Below the pieces are notes generated by a model, which searched no databases, had not been told where the DNA came from, and saw only the letters and a list, made by a program, of their open reading frames with translations. This document shows positions 36,933 to 45,783 of a stretch of DNA of 64,000 nt, in pieces. The stretch comes from Rhodobacter sp. (GTDB lineage Bacteria; Pseudomonadota; Alphaproteobacteria; Rhodobacterales; Rhodobacteraceae): the NCBI GenBank assembly GCA_020637555.1, contig JACKKF010000003.1, positions 124,001 through 188,000 on the forward strand, written 5' to 3'. Both the position numbers and the translations under genes were made by a program. Positions within the stretch are counted from its first letter, which is position 1. Each line of letters starts with the position of its first letter.

Positions 36933-37217
36933 ATGCGCCCGGTCACGCTGACGGACCTTTCCGCCGCCGCGCGCGTTCTTCTGGCGCTGCCCGAGGATCG
37001 CCGCGCGGCGGCGCTGGGCGCGCTTCTGGCCCGGGCCGAATGCGCCGACCGCCATCGCCACGCCACGGGACAGGCCCACCCCGCCTATGGCAACGGCACA
37101 CTGCTGGCGGCGGCGCTGGCCCATCCCGGTGCCGATCCGGCCGGTCCCGGGGATCGTGCCTATCTGTCCTGCCTCGCGCAGGTTCTGGAGGCGCTTCTGC
37201 ACGCGAATTCGGTCTGA
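36933..37217 (+). CDS. Small conserved protein downstream of the GTA cluster
   Basis: 94 residues, Ala-rich and helical: LTDLSAAARVLLALPEDRRAAALGALLARAECADRHRHATGQAHP, then a Gly/Asn turn region and DRAYLSCLAQVLEALLHANSV. It begins 3 nt after gp15, so it is part of the same transcript. Small proteins like this are found between gp15 and cysE in other Rhodobacterales, but no function is known. It is not a recognised virion component. Confidence 0.75.
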   Translation: MRPVTLTDLSAAARVLLALPEDRRAAALGALLARAECADRHRHATGQAHPAYGNGTLLAAALAHPGADPAGPGDRAYLSCLAQVLEALLHANSV

Positions 37218-37291
37218 ACGCCGCCAGCCCCTCTGGAAAAATCGCGCCTTTCGGTTATCTTTCAGGGCACGACTTTTCCAAGAGGTGCATC

Positions 37292-38095
37292 ATGCCCGAA
37301 CTCAAGGCTCGCGTTGCCGCTCTCGATCCGGTCTGGCAGCGGATCTGCGAAGAAGCGCGCCAGGTGGTCATCGACGAACCCCTGCTGGGGGGCGTGATGC
37401 ACAACAACCTCCTGCACCACCCCTCGATGGAGCGGGCGCTTTCGTTCCGGTTCGCGCTGAAGCTGTCCTCGGCCGAGATCAGCGCCCAGATCCTGCGCGA
37501 GATCGCCGAGGAAGCCTATGCCGAGGCCGCCTGGCTGGGTGAGTCCGCGCGCGCCGATCTGGTCGCGGTGCATGACCGCGACCCCGCCTGCCACCGGTTC
37601 CTGCAACCGCTGATGTATTTCAAGGGCTACCAGGCCATTCAGGCCTATCGCGTCGGCCATTGGCTGTGGCGCAAGGGGCGGCGGGACATGGCGCTGTTCG
37701 TGCAGATGCGCATTTCCGAAATGTTCGGCGTGGACATCCACCCTGCGGCGCGCATCGGCAAGGGCATCATGATCGACCACGCCCATTCGATCGTCATCGG
37801 CGAAACCGCCGTTGTCGGCGATAACGTGTCGATGCTGCATTCGGTGACGCTGGGCGGCACCGGCAAGGAAGACGGCGATCGCCACCCCAAGATCGGCGAT
37901 GGCGTGCTGATCGGCGCCGGGGCCAAGGTACTGGGCAACATCCATGTCGGGGCCAACAGCCGCATCGCTGCGGGGTCCGTGGTGCTGGCGGATGTGCCGT
38001 GCTGCAAGACGGTCGCGGGCGTTCCCGCCCGGATCGTCGGCGAGGCTGGCTGCGCGCAACCCTCGCTGTCGATGGATCACCGCCTGAAAGAGTGA
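37292..38095 (+). CDS. cysE: Serine O-acetyltransferase
   Basis: 267 residues from the ATG at 37292, chosen at the family-like start PELKARVAALDPVWQRICEEAR with AGAGG upstream. The N-terminal helical domain is followed by the left-handed beta-helix hexapeptide region (MFGVDIHPAARIGKGIMIDHAHSIVIGETAVVG, by segments) and HSVTLGGTGK...RHPKIGDGVLIGAGAKVLGNI. The catalytic His and Asp are in this segment. It makes O-acetylserine for cysteine synthesis. Its place after the GTA cluster is conserved in Rhodobacterales. The 78-nt gap to the convergent uvrD contains GC-rich dyads without U-tracts. Confidence 0.96.
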   Translation: MPELKARVAALDPVWQRICEEARQVVIDEPLLGGVMHNNLLHHPSMERALSFRFALKLSSAEISAQILREIAEEAYAEAAWLGESARADLVAVHDRDPACHRFLQPLMYFKGYQAIQAYRVGHWLWRKGRRDMALFVQMRISEMFGVDIHPAARIGKGIMIDHAHSIVIGETAVVGDNVSMLHSVTLGGTGKEDGDRHPKIGDGVLIGAGAKVLGNIHVGANSRIAAGSVVLADVPCCKTVAGVPARIVGEAGCAQPSLSMDHRLKE

Positions 38096-38173
38096 GCATC
38101 AGGGGCGGGCCTCTGCCCCCCTGGCGCCCCCTGCGGCTGTTTGTGGACTACCGATGCCCGCGGGCACGCGGTG

Positions 38174-40567
38174 TCAGAAGGGCACGTCGTCCATACCGTC
38201 GGCAGGCACGACAAAGCGCGAAACGATGTGTTTGTCCCCCGCCCGGTCAAAGGCGACGCCCAGCTTGTCCCCGTCCACGGAAACCACGGTGCCGGTGCCG
38301 AATTTCTGGTGAAAGACCCGTTCGCCCGGGGCATAGGTCGTGTCGCCGGCCCGGGCCGCCGGGGCGGGGCGGGACGCGCCCGCGTTCCGCTGCATCCGCT
38401 GCCAGCCCGGGGCGTTGTAGACATCGGCCTTGGCGACCCGGCTTTCCAGGCTGTCGTCATGCACATCCGGCACCGGCGCGGCGAACCGACGCGCGCCGCC
38501 GGCCAGACCGGGTGGGGTCAGCACCTCGACATGCGCGGCAGGCAGTTCGTCGATGAACCGGCTGGGGATCTGACTTTGCCAGCGGCCATAGACCGGCCGG
38601 TTCGCGGCAAAGGAAATGACGCACAGGCGTTCCGCGCGCGTGATGCCCACATAGGCGAGTCGCCGCTCTTCCTCGAGTCCCTTGAGGCCGCTTTCATCCA
38701 GACTGCGCTGGCTCGGGAACAGGCCATCTTCCCATCCAGGAAGAAAAACCACCGGAAACTCCAACCCCTTGGCGGCATGCAGGGTCATGATCGTGACCTT
38801 TTCCGCGTGATCCTCGGTGTCGTTGTCCAGAACCAGCGCGACATGTTCGAGAAAATCCTGCAACGAGCCGAACTGGTCGAGCGTGTTCACCAGTTCCTTC
38901 AGGTTTTCCAGCCGGCCGTCAGCCTCGGGCGTCTGCTGAAGCTGCCACATCTCGGTATAGCCGGATTCGTCCAGAATCATGCCTGCCAACTCGGCGTGAC
39001 CCGCGTGCTTGCCCTCCTCGCCCTCGGGTTCGATGACCGCGTCATCGCTGGCGGGCACCACCGGGCTGCGCACCAGATCATGCCACCGGGCCATGTTCTC
39101 GATGAAGGCCCGCAGATTGCCGGCCGCCTTCCCGCCCAGCAGACCGTCCCGCAGCACCAGGGCGGCGCCTTGCAGCAGCGACACGTCGTTTTCGCGTGCA
39201 ACCCGCTGGATGGTCTGTTGCGCCTTGTCGCCGATCCCGCGTTTCGGGGTGTTGACGATCCGCTCGAACGCCAGATCGTCGGTCGGCGTGACGGCAAGCC
39301 GGAAATAGGCCATGGCATCGCGGATCTCGAGCCGCTCATAGAACCTGGGGCCCCCGATCACGCGGTAGGGCAGGCCGATGGTCAGAAACCGGTCCTCGAA
39401 GGCACGCATCTGGTGGGACGCGCGCACCAGGATCGCCATCCCGTTCGCCCCGATCGGGTCCAGTCCCCGCGAGCCGCGTTCGAGCGCCTCGATTTCGTCG
39501 CCGATCCAGCGGGCCTCGTCCTCGCCGTCCCAATGACCGATCAGGCGCAGCTTTTCGCCCTCGGTCCGTTCGGTCCACAGTGTCTTGCCCAGTCGCCCCT
39601 CATTGGCGCTGATCACGCCCGAGGCCGCGGCCAGGATATGCGGGGTCGAGCGGTAGTTCTGCTCAAGCCGGATCACCTGCGCGCCCGGAAAGTCGCGCTC
39701 GAACCGCAGGATGTTGCCGACCTCGGCGCCGCGCCAGCCATAGATCGACTGATCGTCGTCACCGACGCAGCAGATGTTGCGATGGCCCTGCGCCAGCAGC
39801 CTGAGCAACAGGTATTGGGCGACGTTGGTATCCTGGTATTCGTCCACCAGGATATAGCGCAGCCACCGCTGATACTGCGCCAGAACATCGGGATTCTGTT
39901 GCAGGATCGTGACCACATGCAGCAGAAGGTCGCCGAAATCGCAGGCATTCAGCGTGCGCAACCGCTCCTGATAGGCGGCATACAGCTCCGTGCCCCGGTT
40001 GTTGAACTTGTCGGCCTCGCTGCCGGGAACCTGGTCGGGGCGCCAGGCGCGGTTTTTCCAGGCGTCGATGAGTCCGGCCAGTGCCCGCGCGGGCCAGCGT
40101 TTCTCGTCCATGTTCCAGGCGGAAATCAGCTGTTTCATCAGCCTCAGCTGGTCGTCCGTGTCCAGAATGGTGAAGTTCGGCTTCAGTCCGACCAGCTCTG
40201 CATGGCGCCTCAGAAACCGCACCCCGATCGCGTGAAACGTGCCCAGCCAGGGCATGCCTTCGGCCCCGTCGCCCAGGATCGCGCCGATGCGCGTCTTCAT
40301 CTCGCGCGCGGCCTTGTTGGTAAAGGTGACGGCGAGGATCTCGTTCGGTCGTGCCGTCCGGGTGGCGATCAGATGCGCGATTCGGGCGGTCAGGGCGCGC
40401 GTCTTGCCCGTGCCCGCGCCGGCCAGCATCAGCACCGGCCCGTCGAGCGTTTCGACCGCCGCGCGTTGCGGGGCGTTCAGCCCGTCCATGTAATCGGCGC
40501 GCGCATGACCGGCAAGGACCCCGGCAAGGGCCTGCGTCGCAAGGCTGGTCCGGCTGCTGTCGCTCAT
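38174..40567 (-). CDS. uvrD: UvrD/PcrA-type SF1 DNA helicase
   Basis: 797 residues from the ATG at 40567. All SF1A motifs are present: LMLAGAGTGKTRALT (Walker A, ~47-61), AVTFTNKAAREM, DEYQDTNVAQ (Walker B), VGDDDQSIYGWRGAE, QNYRSTPHIL, MTLHAAKGLEFPVVFL and YVGITRAE. The C-terminal tudor-like tail (FHQKFGTGTVVSVDGDKLGVAFD) contacts RNA polymerase in PcrA/UvrD. It acts in nucleotide excision and mismatch repair and removes RecA filaments. A perfect LexA box ends 4 nt upstream of the ATG, so SOS induction is expected. PcrA and UvrD cannot be separated by eye. Confidence 0.95.
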   Translation of the reverse strand: MSDSSRTSLATQALAGVLAGHARADYMDGLNAPQRAAVETLDGPVLMLAGAGTGKTRALTARIAHLIATRTARPNEILAVTFTNKAAREMKTRIGAILGDGAEGMPWLGTFHAIGVRFLRRHAELVGLKPNFTILDTDDQLRLMKQLISAWNMDEKRWPARALAGLIDAWKNRAWRPDQVPGSEADKFNNRGTELYAAYQERLRTLNACDFGDLLLHVVTILQQNPDVLAQYQRWLRYILVDEYQDTNVAQYLLLRLLAQGHRNICCVGDDDQSIYGWRGAEVGNILRFERDFPGAQVIRLEQNYRSTPHILAAASGVISANEGRLGKTLWTERTEGEKLRLIGHWDGEDEARWIGDEIEALERGSRGLDPIGANGMAILVRASHQMRAFEDRFLTIGLPYRVIGGPRFYERLEIRDAMAYFRLAVTPTDDLAFERIVNTPKRGIGDKAQQTIQRVARENDVSLLQGAALVLRDGLLGGKAAGNLRAFIENMARWHDLVRSPVVPASDDAVIEPEGEEGKHAGHAELAGMILDESGYTEMWQLQQTPEADGRLENLKELVNTLDQFGSLQDFLEHVALVLDNDTEDHAEKVTIMTLHAAKGLEFPVVFLPGWEDGLFPSQRSLDESGLKGLEEERRLAYVGITRAERLCVISFAANRPVYGRWQSQIPSRFIDELPAAHVEVLTPPGLAGGARRFAAPVPDVHDDSLESRVAKADVYNAPGWQRMQRNAGASRPAPAARAGDTTYAPGERVFHQKFGTGTVVSVDGDKLGVAFDRAGDKHIVSRFVVPADGMDDVPF

Positions 40568-40571
40568 CGTC

Positions 40572-40586
40572 GTTCCCCACTTGTTC
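40572..40586 (-). promoter_or_regulatory. LexA box upstream of uvrD
   Basis: GTTCCCCACTTGTTC on the plus strand, an exact GTTC-N7-GTTC match to the alphaproteobacterial LexA consensus, ending 4 nt before the uvrD start codon. On the gene's strand it reads GAACAAGTGGGGAAC, and the GGGGAA part could also serve as ribosome binding site. Confidence 0.8.
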
Positions 40587-40622
40587 CAGACATGCCCCTC
40601 TTGGCGCGCGGGTGCAACCCCT

Positions 40623-41504
40623 TTAACGGCGCCGTGCCAGATAGGCGCGGGAAAAGGCGACATAGCCCGGCGCCGTCACCTGAAGGTGATCGCGGATCAG
40701 CGCGTGCAGGACCGGCAGCTTGTCAAAGGGCACGGCCGGAAAGACGTGGTGCTCGACATGATAGGGCATGTTCCAGGCCAGGAACCGGACCAGCGCCGTG
40801 GTGAAGGTCGTGCGCGTGTTGGCGAACATGTCCGCGACACGGGGGCAATCCCCGTGTTCCGCCAGCAGATACAGCCGCAACGCGGGTTGCCCCAGCAGGA
40901 TCGGCAGCAGCCAGACCCAAAACACCAGGGGCGACAGCGTCAGGCTGGCCAGCGCCGCCGCATAGAGCATCAGCAGAACCCGGGCCTCGCGTTCGGCGCG
41001 CGGGCGGGCACGGTCGGGCAGGTAGGCGGGGCGTTCCGTCCCCGTCGCCAGCCGCGCCAGAAGCCGCAGCGAAGACCACCACAGCGGCACTCCCGACACA
41101 TGCCAGAGCCATTGCGCCCGTGTCTCGGGCTTTGGACTGGCCAGTTCCGGGTCGCCTGGCACATTGGTCCAGCGGTGGTGCGCCAGGTGAAAATAGCGAA
41201 ACCACTGGAACGGATTCAGGATCAGCGCCCCGCACAGCTGCCCGAGACGGTCGCACAGCCGATCGCTGGCAAACGGGGTGCGGTGGGTGCATTCGTGTTC
41301 CAGCGTGAACAGGAAAACGATCAGAACGCCCTGGACCGGCACCAGCAGCGGCCAGACGGGTACGCCCGCGCCGATCAGGGCCCCGCACAACACGATGGCC
41401 CCCAGATGCCCGGCCAGATGCCACAGTCCGCGCGCCATCGGGCGCTCGGTCAGGGTTGCGCGGGTTTCGGGCGGCAGCGATCGCAGAAAGGCGGCATGAT
41501 CCAT
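40623..41504 (-). CDS. Membrane fatty acid desaturase-family protein
   Basis: 293 residues from the ATG at 41504; ATG 41534 would add ten residues. The three histidine boxes of membrane di-iron desaturases/hydroxylases are present: HECTH (HX3H), HLAHH (HX2HH) and HVEHH (HX2HH). Hydrophobic segments surround them (LWHLAGHLGAIVLCGALIGAG, LLMLYAAALASLTLSPLVFWVWLLP), so it is an inner-membrane enzyme using oxygen. Substrates in this family range from acyl lipids to carotenoids and cannot be told here. It lies upstream of uvrD on the same strand; the LexA box sits between them. Confidence 0.88.
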   Translation of the reverse strand: MDHAAFLRSLPPETRATLTERPMARGLWHLAGHLGAIVLCGALIGAGVPVWPLLVPVQGVLIVFLFTLEHECTHRTPFASDRLCDRLGQLCGALILNPFQWFRYFHLAHHRWTNVPGDPELASPKPETRAQWLWHVSGVPLWWSSLRLLARLATGTERPAYLPDRARPRAEREARVLLMLYAAALASLTLSPLVFWVWLLPILLGQPALRLYLLAEHGDCPRVADMFANTRTTFTTALVRFLAWNMPYHVEHHVFPAVPFDKLPVLHALIRDHLQVTAPGYVAFSRAYLARRR

Positions 41505-41568
41505 GCGGGAACGCTGCGGGGATGTCTGGCGCATGTCAACGCGGATCGATCGTGCCGGGCGCGTGCCG

Positions 41569-42363
41569 TCAGGCCGCGCGCGCCAGCGCGTCGGGGTCGA
41601 AGGGCCGGATCTCGACCGAGTCGCCGCGAAACAGGCAGAACGATCCCTGCGGCACCGCCTGCCAGTCGGTCTCGTCCGCTTCCAGCGGCTCCGAGACCAC
41701 GGCCCGCCCGCCGCGGCTGTCCGACCAGCGGTGCCACAACGTCGGCGCCGCCATGTCCGAGGCATAGCGCACGGCATAAAGCGTCTCGCCATCGCTGAAC
41801 GCCGCCGTCAGGCGCAGATGCGGCGCGGCCCCCTTGGTCCGGCTCAACGCCAGGACCCGCGCCGCCGCCCGTTCCAGCGCGCCCTGGGGATCGTCCTGCA
41901 ACCCTTCGGCCAGCGCGATCAGGAACAGTGCCTCACTGTCGGTCGCGCCCTTGCGACTGGCATACAGCGCCTCGGGGATCATCATGTCGGCGTCGCGCCG
42001 GAAGCCGTCATAGCCACCCACCTGTCCGTTGTGCATGAAGGACCAGCGCCCCACGACGAACGGATGGCAGTTGTTGCGACTGGTCGCGGTGCCGGTCGAT
42101 GCCCGCACATGGGCCAGAAACAACCCCGACCGCACCTGCGCGGTGATCGACCGCAGGTTGGGGTCCGACCAGGCGGGATAGATATCGCGGTAAAGCCCCG
42201 GCTCGGGCCGGTCGCCATACCAGGCTATGCCGAAGCCGTCGGCGTTGATCGCACTGGAACACTGGGTGGCGCAATGACTCTGACGGATCAGCGAATGACC
42301 GGGGCGGCTGACGATCTCCTCCAGAAAGATCGGCGCTCCGGTATAGGCAGCCCAACGACACAT
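41569..42363 (-). CDS. Class II glutamine amidotransferase
   Basis: 264 residues. The Ntn-hydrolase nucleophile Cys2 follows the initiator Met (MCRWAAYTG). Glutamine-site landmarks are present: INADGFGIAWYGD, FLAHVRASTGTATSRNNCHPF and FMHNGQVGGYDGFRRD. Stand-alone proteins of this type include EgtC-like and YafJ-like amidohydrolases; the synthase partner is absent, so this is probably an amidohydrolase with an unknown gamma-glutamyl substrate. No other ergothioneine gene is visible in the window. Confidence 0.88.
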   Translation of the reverse strand: MCRWAAYTGAPIFLEEIVSRPGHSLIRQSHCATQCSSAINADGFGIAWYGDRPEPGLYRDIYPAWSDPNLRSITAQVRSGLFLAHVRASTGTATSRNNCHPFVVGRWSFMHNGQVGGYDGFRRDADMMIPEALYASRKGATDSEALFLIALAEGLQDDPQGALERAAARVLALSRTKGAAPHLRLTAAFSDGETLYAVRYASDMAAPTLWHRWSDSRGGRAVVSEPLEADETDWQAVPQGSFCLFRGDSVEIRPFDPDALARAA

Positions 42364-42451
42364 GGAACGGCTCCGGTTCTGAACATGGCGCTGTCTCTAG
42401 CACGCCCCCGGCGTCGCCCGCCAGCATGTCGTGTCGGGCGCAAGCCGGCTC

Positions 42452-42536
42452 CGCCCATCATCTTGTCGCCAATACGCACGGGGTTTCCAAAGGGGCGTGC
42501 CCCCTTTGGGCGGGGGTGCGGGGGCGGCAGCCCCCT
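42452..42536 (-). repeat. Dispersed GC-rich repeat, copy 1
   Basis: About 85 nt matching copy 2 (51932-52022) in opposite orientation. It begins CGCCCATCATCTTGTC, then AATACGCACGGGGTTTCC, a hairpin CCAAAGGGG-CGTGC-CCCCTTTGG, and a GGGTGCGGGGGCGGCAGCCCC tail (split across a further dyad). It lies in the 187-nt gap between the amidotransferase and asparaginase-like genes. Confidence 0.85.
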
Positions 42537-42550
42537 CTGGCAGTCCCGGC

Positions 42551-43543
42551 TCAACAGAATCCCTCGGCCAGCCGGATCTCGCCCCATGCGAACCCGCGCC
42601 AGTTGGTTTGCGGCGCACCCAGCCGTTTCAGCGCCGCCGGGTGCGCCGGGTCCAGCACACCCAGCCGCGCCAGCAGGCCGACGATCGCCGCTTCCGAGGC
42701 GCGCGTGCCGCCGTCCACCACCTTCAGCGCCACTCCCAGCCTTTTTTGCGGCACGATCGCCACGAACACCGCCTCGGCGCCGGTCTTGATCGCGACGCCG
42801 TCCATGGCGCGCATCAGTTCGGTGCAGGCGCGCGTCTCGCCGGCGACCATCTCGGGGTGGGCGGCCATCGCGCCGCGCAGCCGGACCATGGCGCGGCCGC
42901 GCGCGTCGTTCTCGCCCGCCGTGGCGAACCGGGCCATCGCCCGCGCAAGTCCGCTGACCGAGGTGGCGAAATTCGGTGCCGAGCAACCGTCGATCCCGTA
43001 GCCGGGGCTTTCCTCGCCGGTAACCTCCTCGAAGGCCGCGCGCACCGCCTTCTGCACCGGATGGTCCACCTCGACATAGTCGGGTCCGCCGCCCAGGTGC
43101 CGGTTCAGCATCAGGAACCCCGCGTGCTTGCCCGAGCAGTTGTTGTGCAACTGGCAGAACGCATCGCCCGTGCAGATCAGCCGGTTCCGCTCGGCAATGT
43201 CCGTGGGTTCATGCGCGCCGCAGCGCAGATCGCCCTCGGCCAGGCCCATGTCGGCCAGCCACGCCGATACCGCCGCCACATGCATCGCCGACCCCTGGTG
43301 CGAGGCACAGGCCAGCGCGAGCCGCCGATCATCCAGCGCGGCACCCGCGCCCGATTCCAGCAGCGGCAGCGCCTGGAGCATCTTGCACGAGGATCGCGGA
43401 TAGATCACCGCCTCGGGATCGCCCCAGGCCTCGACCACGCCCGAGGCGTCGCAAATCACCGCATGGCCGCGATGCTGGCTCTCCAATCGTCCCCCGCGCC
43501 AGACATCCACCAAGGGCACGGCGCCCGATCCGACGTCGTTCAT
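42551..43543 (-). CDS. Asparaginase II-family protein
   Basis: 330 residues of the L-asparaginase II (rhizobial AnsA-like) family, unrelated to the E. coli type. Landmarks: YPRSSCKMLQALPLLESGA, ACASHQGSAMHVAAV, LHNNCSGKHAGFL (a conserved Cys-Ser-Gly-Lys block) and GIDGCSAPNFATSVSGLARA. A cytoplasmic hydrolase of asparagine to aspartate and ammonia is the usual prediction. It is monocistronic, flanked by a dispersed repeat on its 3' side. Confidence 0.88.
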   Translation of the reverse strand: MNDVGSGAVPLVDVWRGGRLESQHRGHAVICDASGVVEAWGDPEAVIYPRSSCKMLQALPLLESGAGAALDDRRLALACASHQGSAMHVAAVSAWLADMGLAEGDLRCGAHEPTDIAERNRLICTGDAFCQLHNNCSGKHAGFLMLNRHLGGGPDYVEVDHPVQKAVRAAFEEVTGEESPGYGIDGCSAPNFATSVSGLARAMARFATAGENDARGRAMVRLRGAMAAHPEMVAGETRACTELMRAMDGVAIKTGAEAVFVAIVPQKRLGVALKVVDGGTRASEAAIVGLLARLGVLDPAHPAALKRLGAPQTNWRGFAWGEIRLAEGFC

Positions 43544-43713
43544 GCCGGAACTCCTTCACAGTTGCGCAATTTTCCGCCAACGGGGGTTTCTCAAAACCCG
43601 TTTTTCGCGGTAAGAGGCAGTCTAGCGGGCAAACCCCTGTTGCGCCAGATCGAAGCCTTGTGCGAAAAGGCCGGCGCCGGGGATGTGGAAACAGGCTGGA
43701 GGCTATGAGGTAC

Positions 43714-44241
43714 ATGGCAGCATCGTTCAAGTTCAGCGTGGCAGCGGCGGGTCTGGCGTTGATGGCGGCTGGGTCCGCGACGGCGCAGGAATCCACCAAC
43801 CGCGTTGCCGTCGAAACCGCCTGGAGCGTGTTCGTCGACGGCACGCCGCGCGAATGCTGGGCGGTGTCGGCTCCGTCTGAAACCCTCAACACCCGTGACG
43901 GCAGGGCCGTCTCGGTGCGGCGGGGCGACATCCTGTTTTTCGCCACCTATCGCCAGGGGCAGGGCGCCACCGGCGAGATTTCGTTCACGGGGGGGTATCC
44001 CTTCGCGTCGAACTCGACCGTCGATGTGGTGATCGGTTCCGACACCTTCCAATTGATCACCGATGGCGAATGGGCCTGGGCCGCGGTCGGCGACGACGAA
44101 CGCATTCTCGACGCGATGCGCCGGGGGCAAAGCGCGGTGCTGACGGCGCATTCCTCGCGCGGGACGCAGACACAGGACACGTTCAACCTGTTCGGCCTGA
44201 CCGCCGCGACCGAGGAAGCCCAGCGGCGCTGCGCCCAGTAA
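43714..44241 (+). CDS. Invasion-associated locus B (IalB)-family protein
   Basis: 175 residues from the ATG at 43714, with GGAGG 11 nt upstream; the ATG at 43705 is too close to that site. A signal peptide (FKFSVAAAGLALMAAGSATAQ) leads to the mature domain with WSVFVDGTPRECWAVSAP, SVRRGDILFFATYRQGQG, GEISFTGGYPF and a final AQRRCAQ; the paired cysteines are typical. The family is periplasmic, widespread in Alphaproteobacteria, and of uncertain function despite its name from Bartonella. An intrinsic terminator follows 24 nt after the stop. Confidence 0.87.
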   Translation: MAASFKFSVAAAGLALMAAGSATAQESTNRVAVETAWSVFVDGTPRECWAVSAPSETLNTRDGRAVSVRRGDILFFATYRQGQGATGEISFTGGYPFASNSTVDVVIGSDTFQLITDGEWAWAAVGDDERILDAMRRGQSAVLTAHSSRGTQTQDTFNLFGLTAATEEAQRRCAQ

Positions 44242-44264
44242 GCGCGCGCTTCCGACAGTTTCAG

Positions 44265-44295
44265 GCCGCCGGGCTGTTCTGCCCGGCGGCTTTTT
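44265..44295 (+). terminator. Intrinsic terminator of the IalB-family gene
   Basis: GCCGCCGGGC (44265-44274) pairs perfectly with GCCCGGCGGC (44281-44290) across a 6-nt loop and is followed by TTTTT (44291-44295). It insulates the rlmN gene downstream. Confidence 0.92.
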
Positions 44296-44328
44296 CCTAT
44301 ATTCTGCGGCGATGCCATGGAGACGCGC

Positions 44329-45504
44329 ATGACTGCCCCGATCACGCAAGACGTCCTGACTCTGCCCCGCAAGGCGCCCGAGGGGCTGAAGCCTAACCTC
44401 ATCGGCCTGACCCGGCCGCAACTGCGCGCGGCACTGGTCGACGCCGGCACGCCCGAAAAGCAGGCCAGGATGCGCGAAGGGCAGATCTGGCAATGGCTCT
44501 ATCACTGGGGCGTGCGCGATTTCGCCTCGATGACCAATCTCAGCAAGGACTATCGCGCCTTTCTCGAACAGACCTTCGACATCCGCGTGCCGGCGATCGT
44601 CACCCGGCAGGTTTCGGCGGACGGCACGCGCAAGTATCTGCTCAGGATCGATGGCGGGCACGAGGTTGAAACCGTCTATATCCCCGAGGAAGGGCGTGGC
44701 ACGCTGTGCATTTCCAGCCAGGTCGGGTGCACGCTGACCTGCAGCTTCTGCCACACCGGCACGCAGAAACTGGTGCGCAACCTGACGGCGGCGGAAATCG
44801 TCGGTCAGGTGATGGTGGCGCGCGATGATCTCGCGGAATGGTCGGTGCCTGGTCAACCCAGGAAGGAAGAGCGTCTCATCTCGAATGTGGTGCTGATGGG
44901 CATGGGCGAGCCCCTCTACAATTTCGACAATGTGCGCGATGCAATGCAGATCGTCATGGACGGCGAGGGGATCTCGCTGTCGCGGCGCCGGATCACGCTC
45001 TCGACCTCGGGGATCGTTCCCGAAATCGCCCGCACCGCCGAGGAGATCGGCTGCCTTCTGGCGATCAGCTTTCACGCCACGACCGATGCGGTGCGCGACC
45101 GGCTGGTTCCGGTCAACAAGAAATGGAACATCGACACCCTGCTGGGGGCGCTGCGCGACTATCCGCGCCTGTCGAACTCCGAGCGCATCACCTTCGAGTA
45201 TGTCATGCTCAAAGGGGTCAATGACAGCGACGAGGATGCAAGGCGCCTCGTCCGGCTGATCCGCGGTATCCCGGCCAAGATCAATCTGATCCCGTTCAAC
45301 GAATGGCCCGGCGCCCCCTATCAGCGATCCGACTGGGACCGGATCGAGGCCTTCGCCGACATCATCTTCAAGGCCGGCTACGCCAGCCCGATCCGCACCC
45401 CGCGCGGCGAGGACATCATGGCCGCTTGCGGGCAGCTCAAATCTGCGACCGAGCGCGGGCGCAAGTCCGCGTCGCAGATCGCGGCCGAAGCGGCGAAAGG
45501 GTAG
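44329..45504 (+). CDS. rlmN: 23S rRNA/tRNA adenine-C2 methyltransferase
   Basis: 391 residues from the ATG at 44329, which has GGAGA 6-10 nt upstream; ATG 44317 is an alternative. It is a radical SAM enzyme: the CX3CX2C cluster motif is in GCTLTCSFCHTGTQKL, with the GMGEPLYNFDNV segment and the C-terminal methyl-carrying Cys in EDIMAACGQLK. It methylates A2503 of 23S rRNA and A37 of some tRNAs. The upstream terminator and downstream 5-nt spacing to a small membrane protein gene suggest a two-gene unit. Confidence 0.96.
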   Translation: MTAPITQDVLTLPRKAPEGLKPNLIGLTRPQLRAALVDAGTPEKQARMREGQIWQWLYHWGVRDFASMTNLSKDYRAFLEQTFDIRVPAIVTRQVSADGTRKYLLRIDGGHEVETVYIPEEGRGTLCISSQVGCTLTCSFCHTGTQKLVRNLTAAEIVGQVMVARDDLAEWSVPGQPRKEERLISNVVLMGMGEPLYNFDNVRDAMQIVMDGEGISLSRRRITLSTSGIVPEIARTAEEIGCLLAISFHATTDAVRDRLVPVNKKWNIDTLLGALRDYPRLSNSERITFEYVMLKGVNDSDEDARRLVRLIRGIPAKINLIPFNEWPGAPYQRSDWDRIEAFADIIFKAGYASPIRTPRGEDIMAACGQLKSATERGRKSASQIAAEAAKG

Positions 45505-45509
45505 GGGCC

Positions 45510-45746
45510 ATGCCCGGCTTCGTGCTGCTGATCGTGATCGGTGCCGCGGCAGGCATCCTGGCGACCCGCCTGATGCGCATGGACCTGGACCTGCCGTCGG
45601 CCATGGTGGTGGGGGTTCTGGGGGCGCTGGCCGGCGGTGTGGCGCTGCGTCTGATCGTCACCGTCGGCGGCTGGGCCATCACCTTTGTTCTGGCCGTGCT
45701 GGGCGCGATGGCGCTGCTCTGGCTCTGGCAGCAGGTCCGGCGCTGA
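45510..45746 (+). CDS. Small multi-spanning membrane protein (GlsB/YeaQ-like)
   Basis: 78 residues from the ATG at 45510, 5 nt after the rlmN stop, with GGGG upstream. Three hydrophobic segments (FVLLIVIGAAAGILATRLM, AMVVGVLGALAGGVALRLIVTV, WAITFVLAVLGAMALLWLW) give a compact inner-membrane protein. Size, Gly-rich helices and layout resemble the transglycosylase-associated/YeaQ family linked to stress. A GC-rich hairpin between its stop and the convergent protease gene (about 45751-45776) may end both transcripts. Confidence 0.75.
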   Translation: MPGFVLLIVIGAAAGILATRLMRMDLDLPSAMVVGVLGALAGGVALRLIVTVGGWAITFVLAVLGAMALLWLWQQVRR

Positions 45747-45783
45747 AGGCGGGGCCACCCCGGCGGGGGCGGCCCCGGGACGC

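Noticed and set aside
38096..38173. GC-rich dyads between cysE and uvrD as a bidirectional terminator
   Set aside because: Pairing is possible (CAGGGGC with GCCCCCTG), but there is no U-tract on either strand, so no firm terminator is called.
38141..40804. Open frame of 887 codons on the plus strand; similar ones at 10092-12557 and 32892-34898 (minus)
   Set aside because: They are antisense to uvrD, alaS and GTA gp15 respectively, each of which has clear family motifs.
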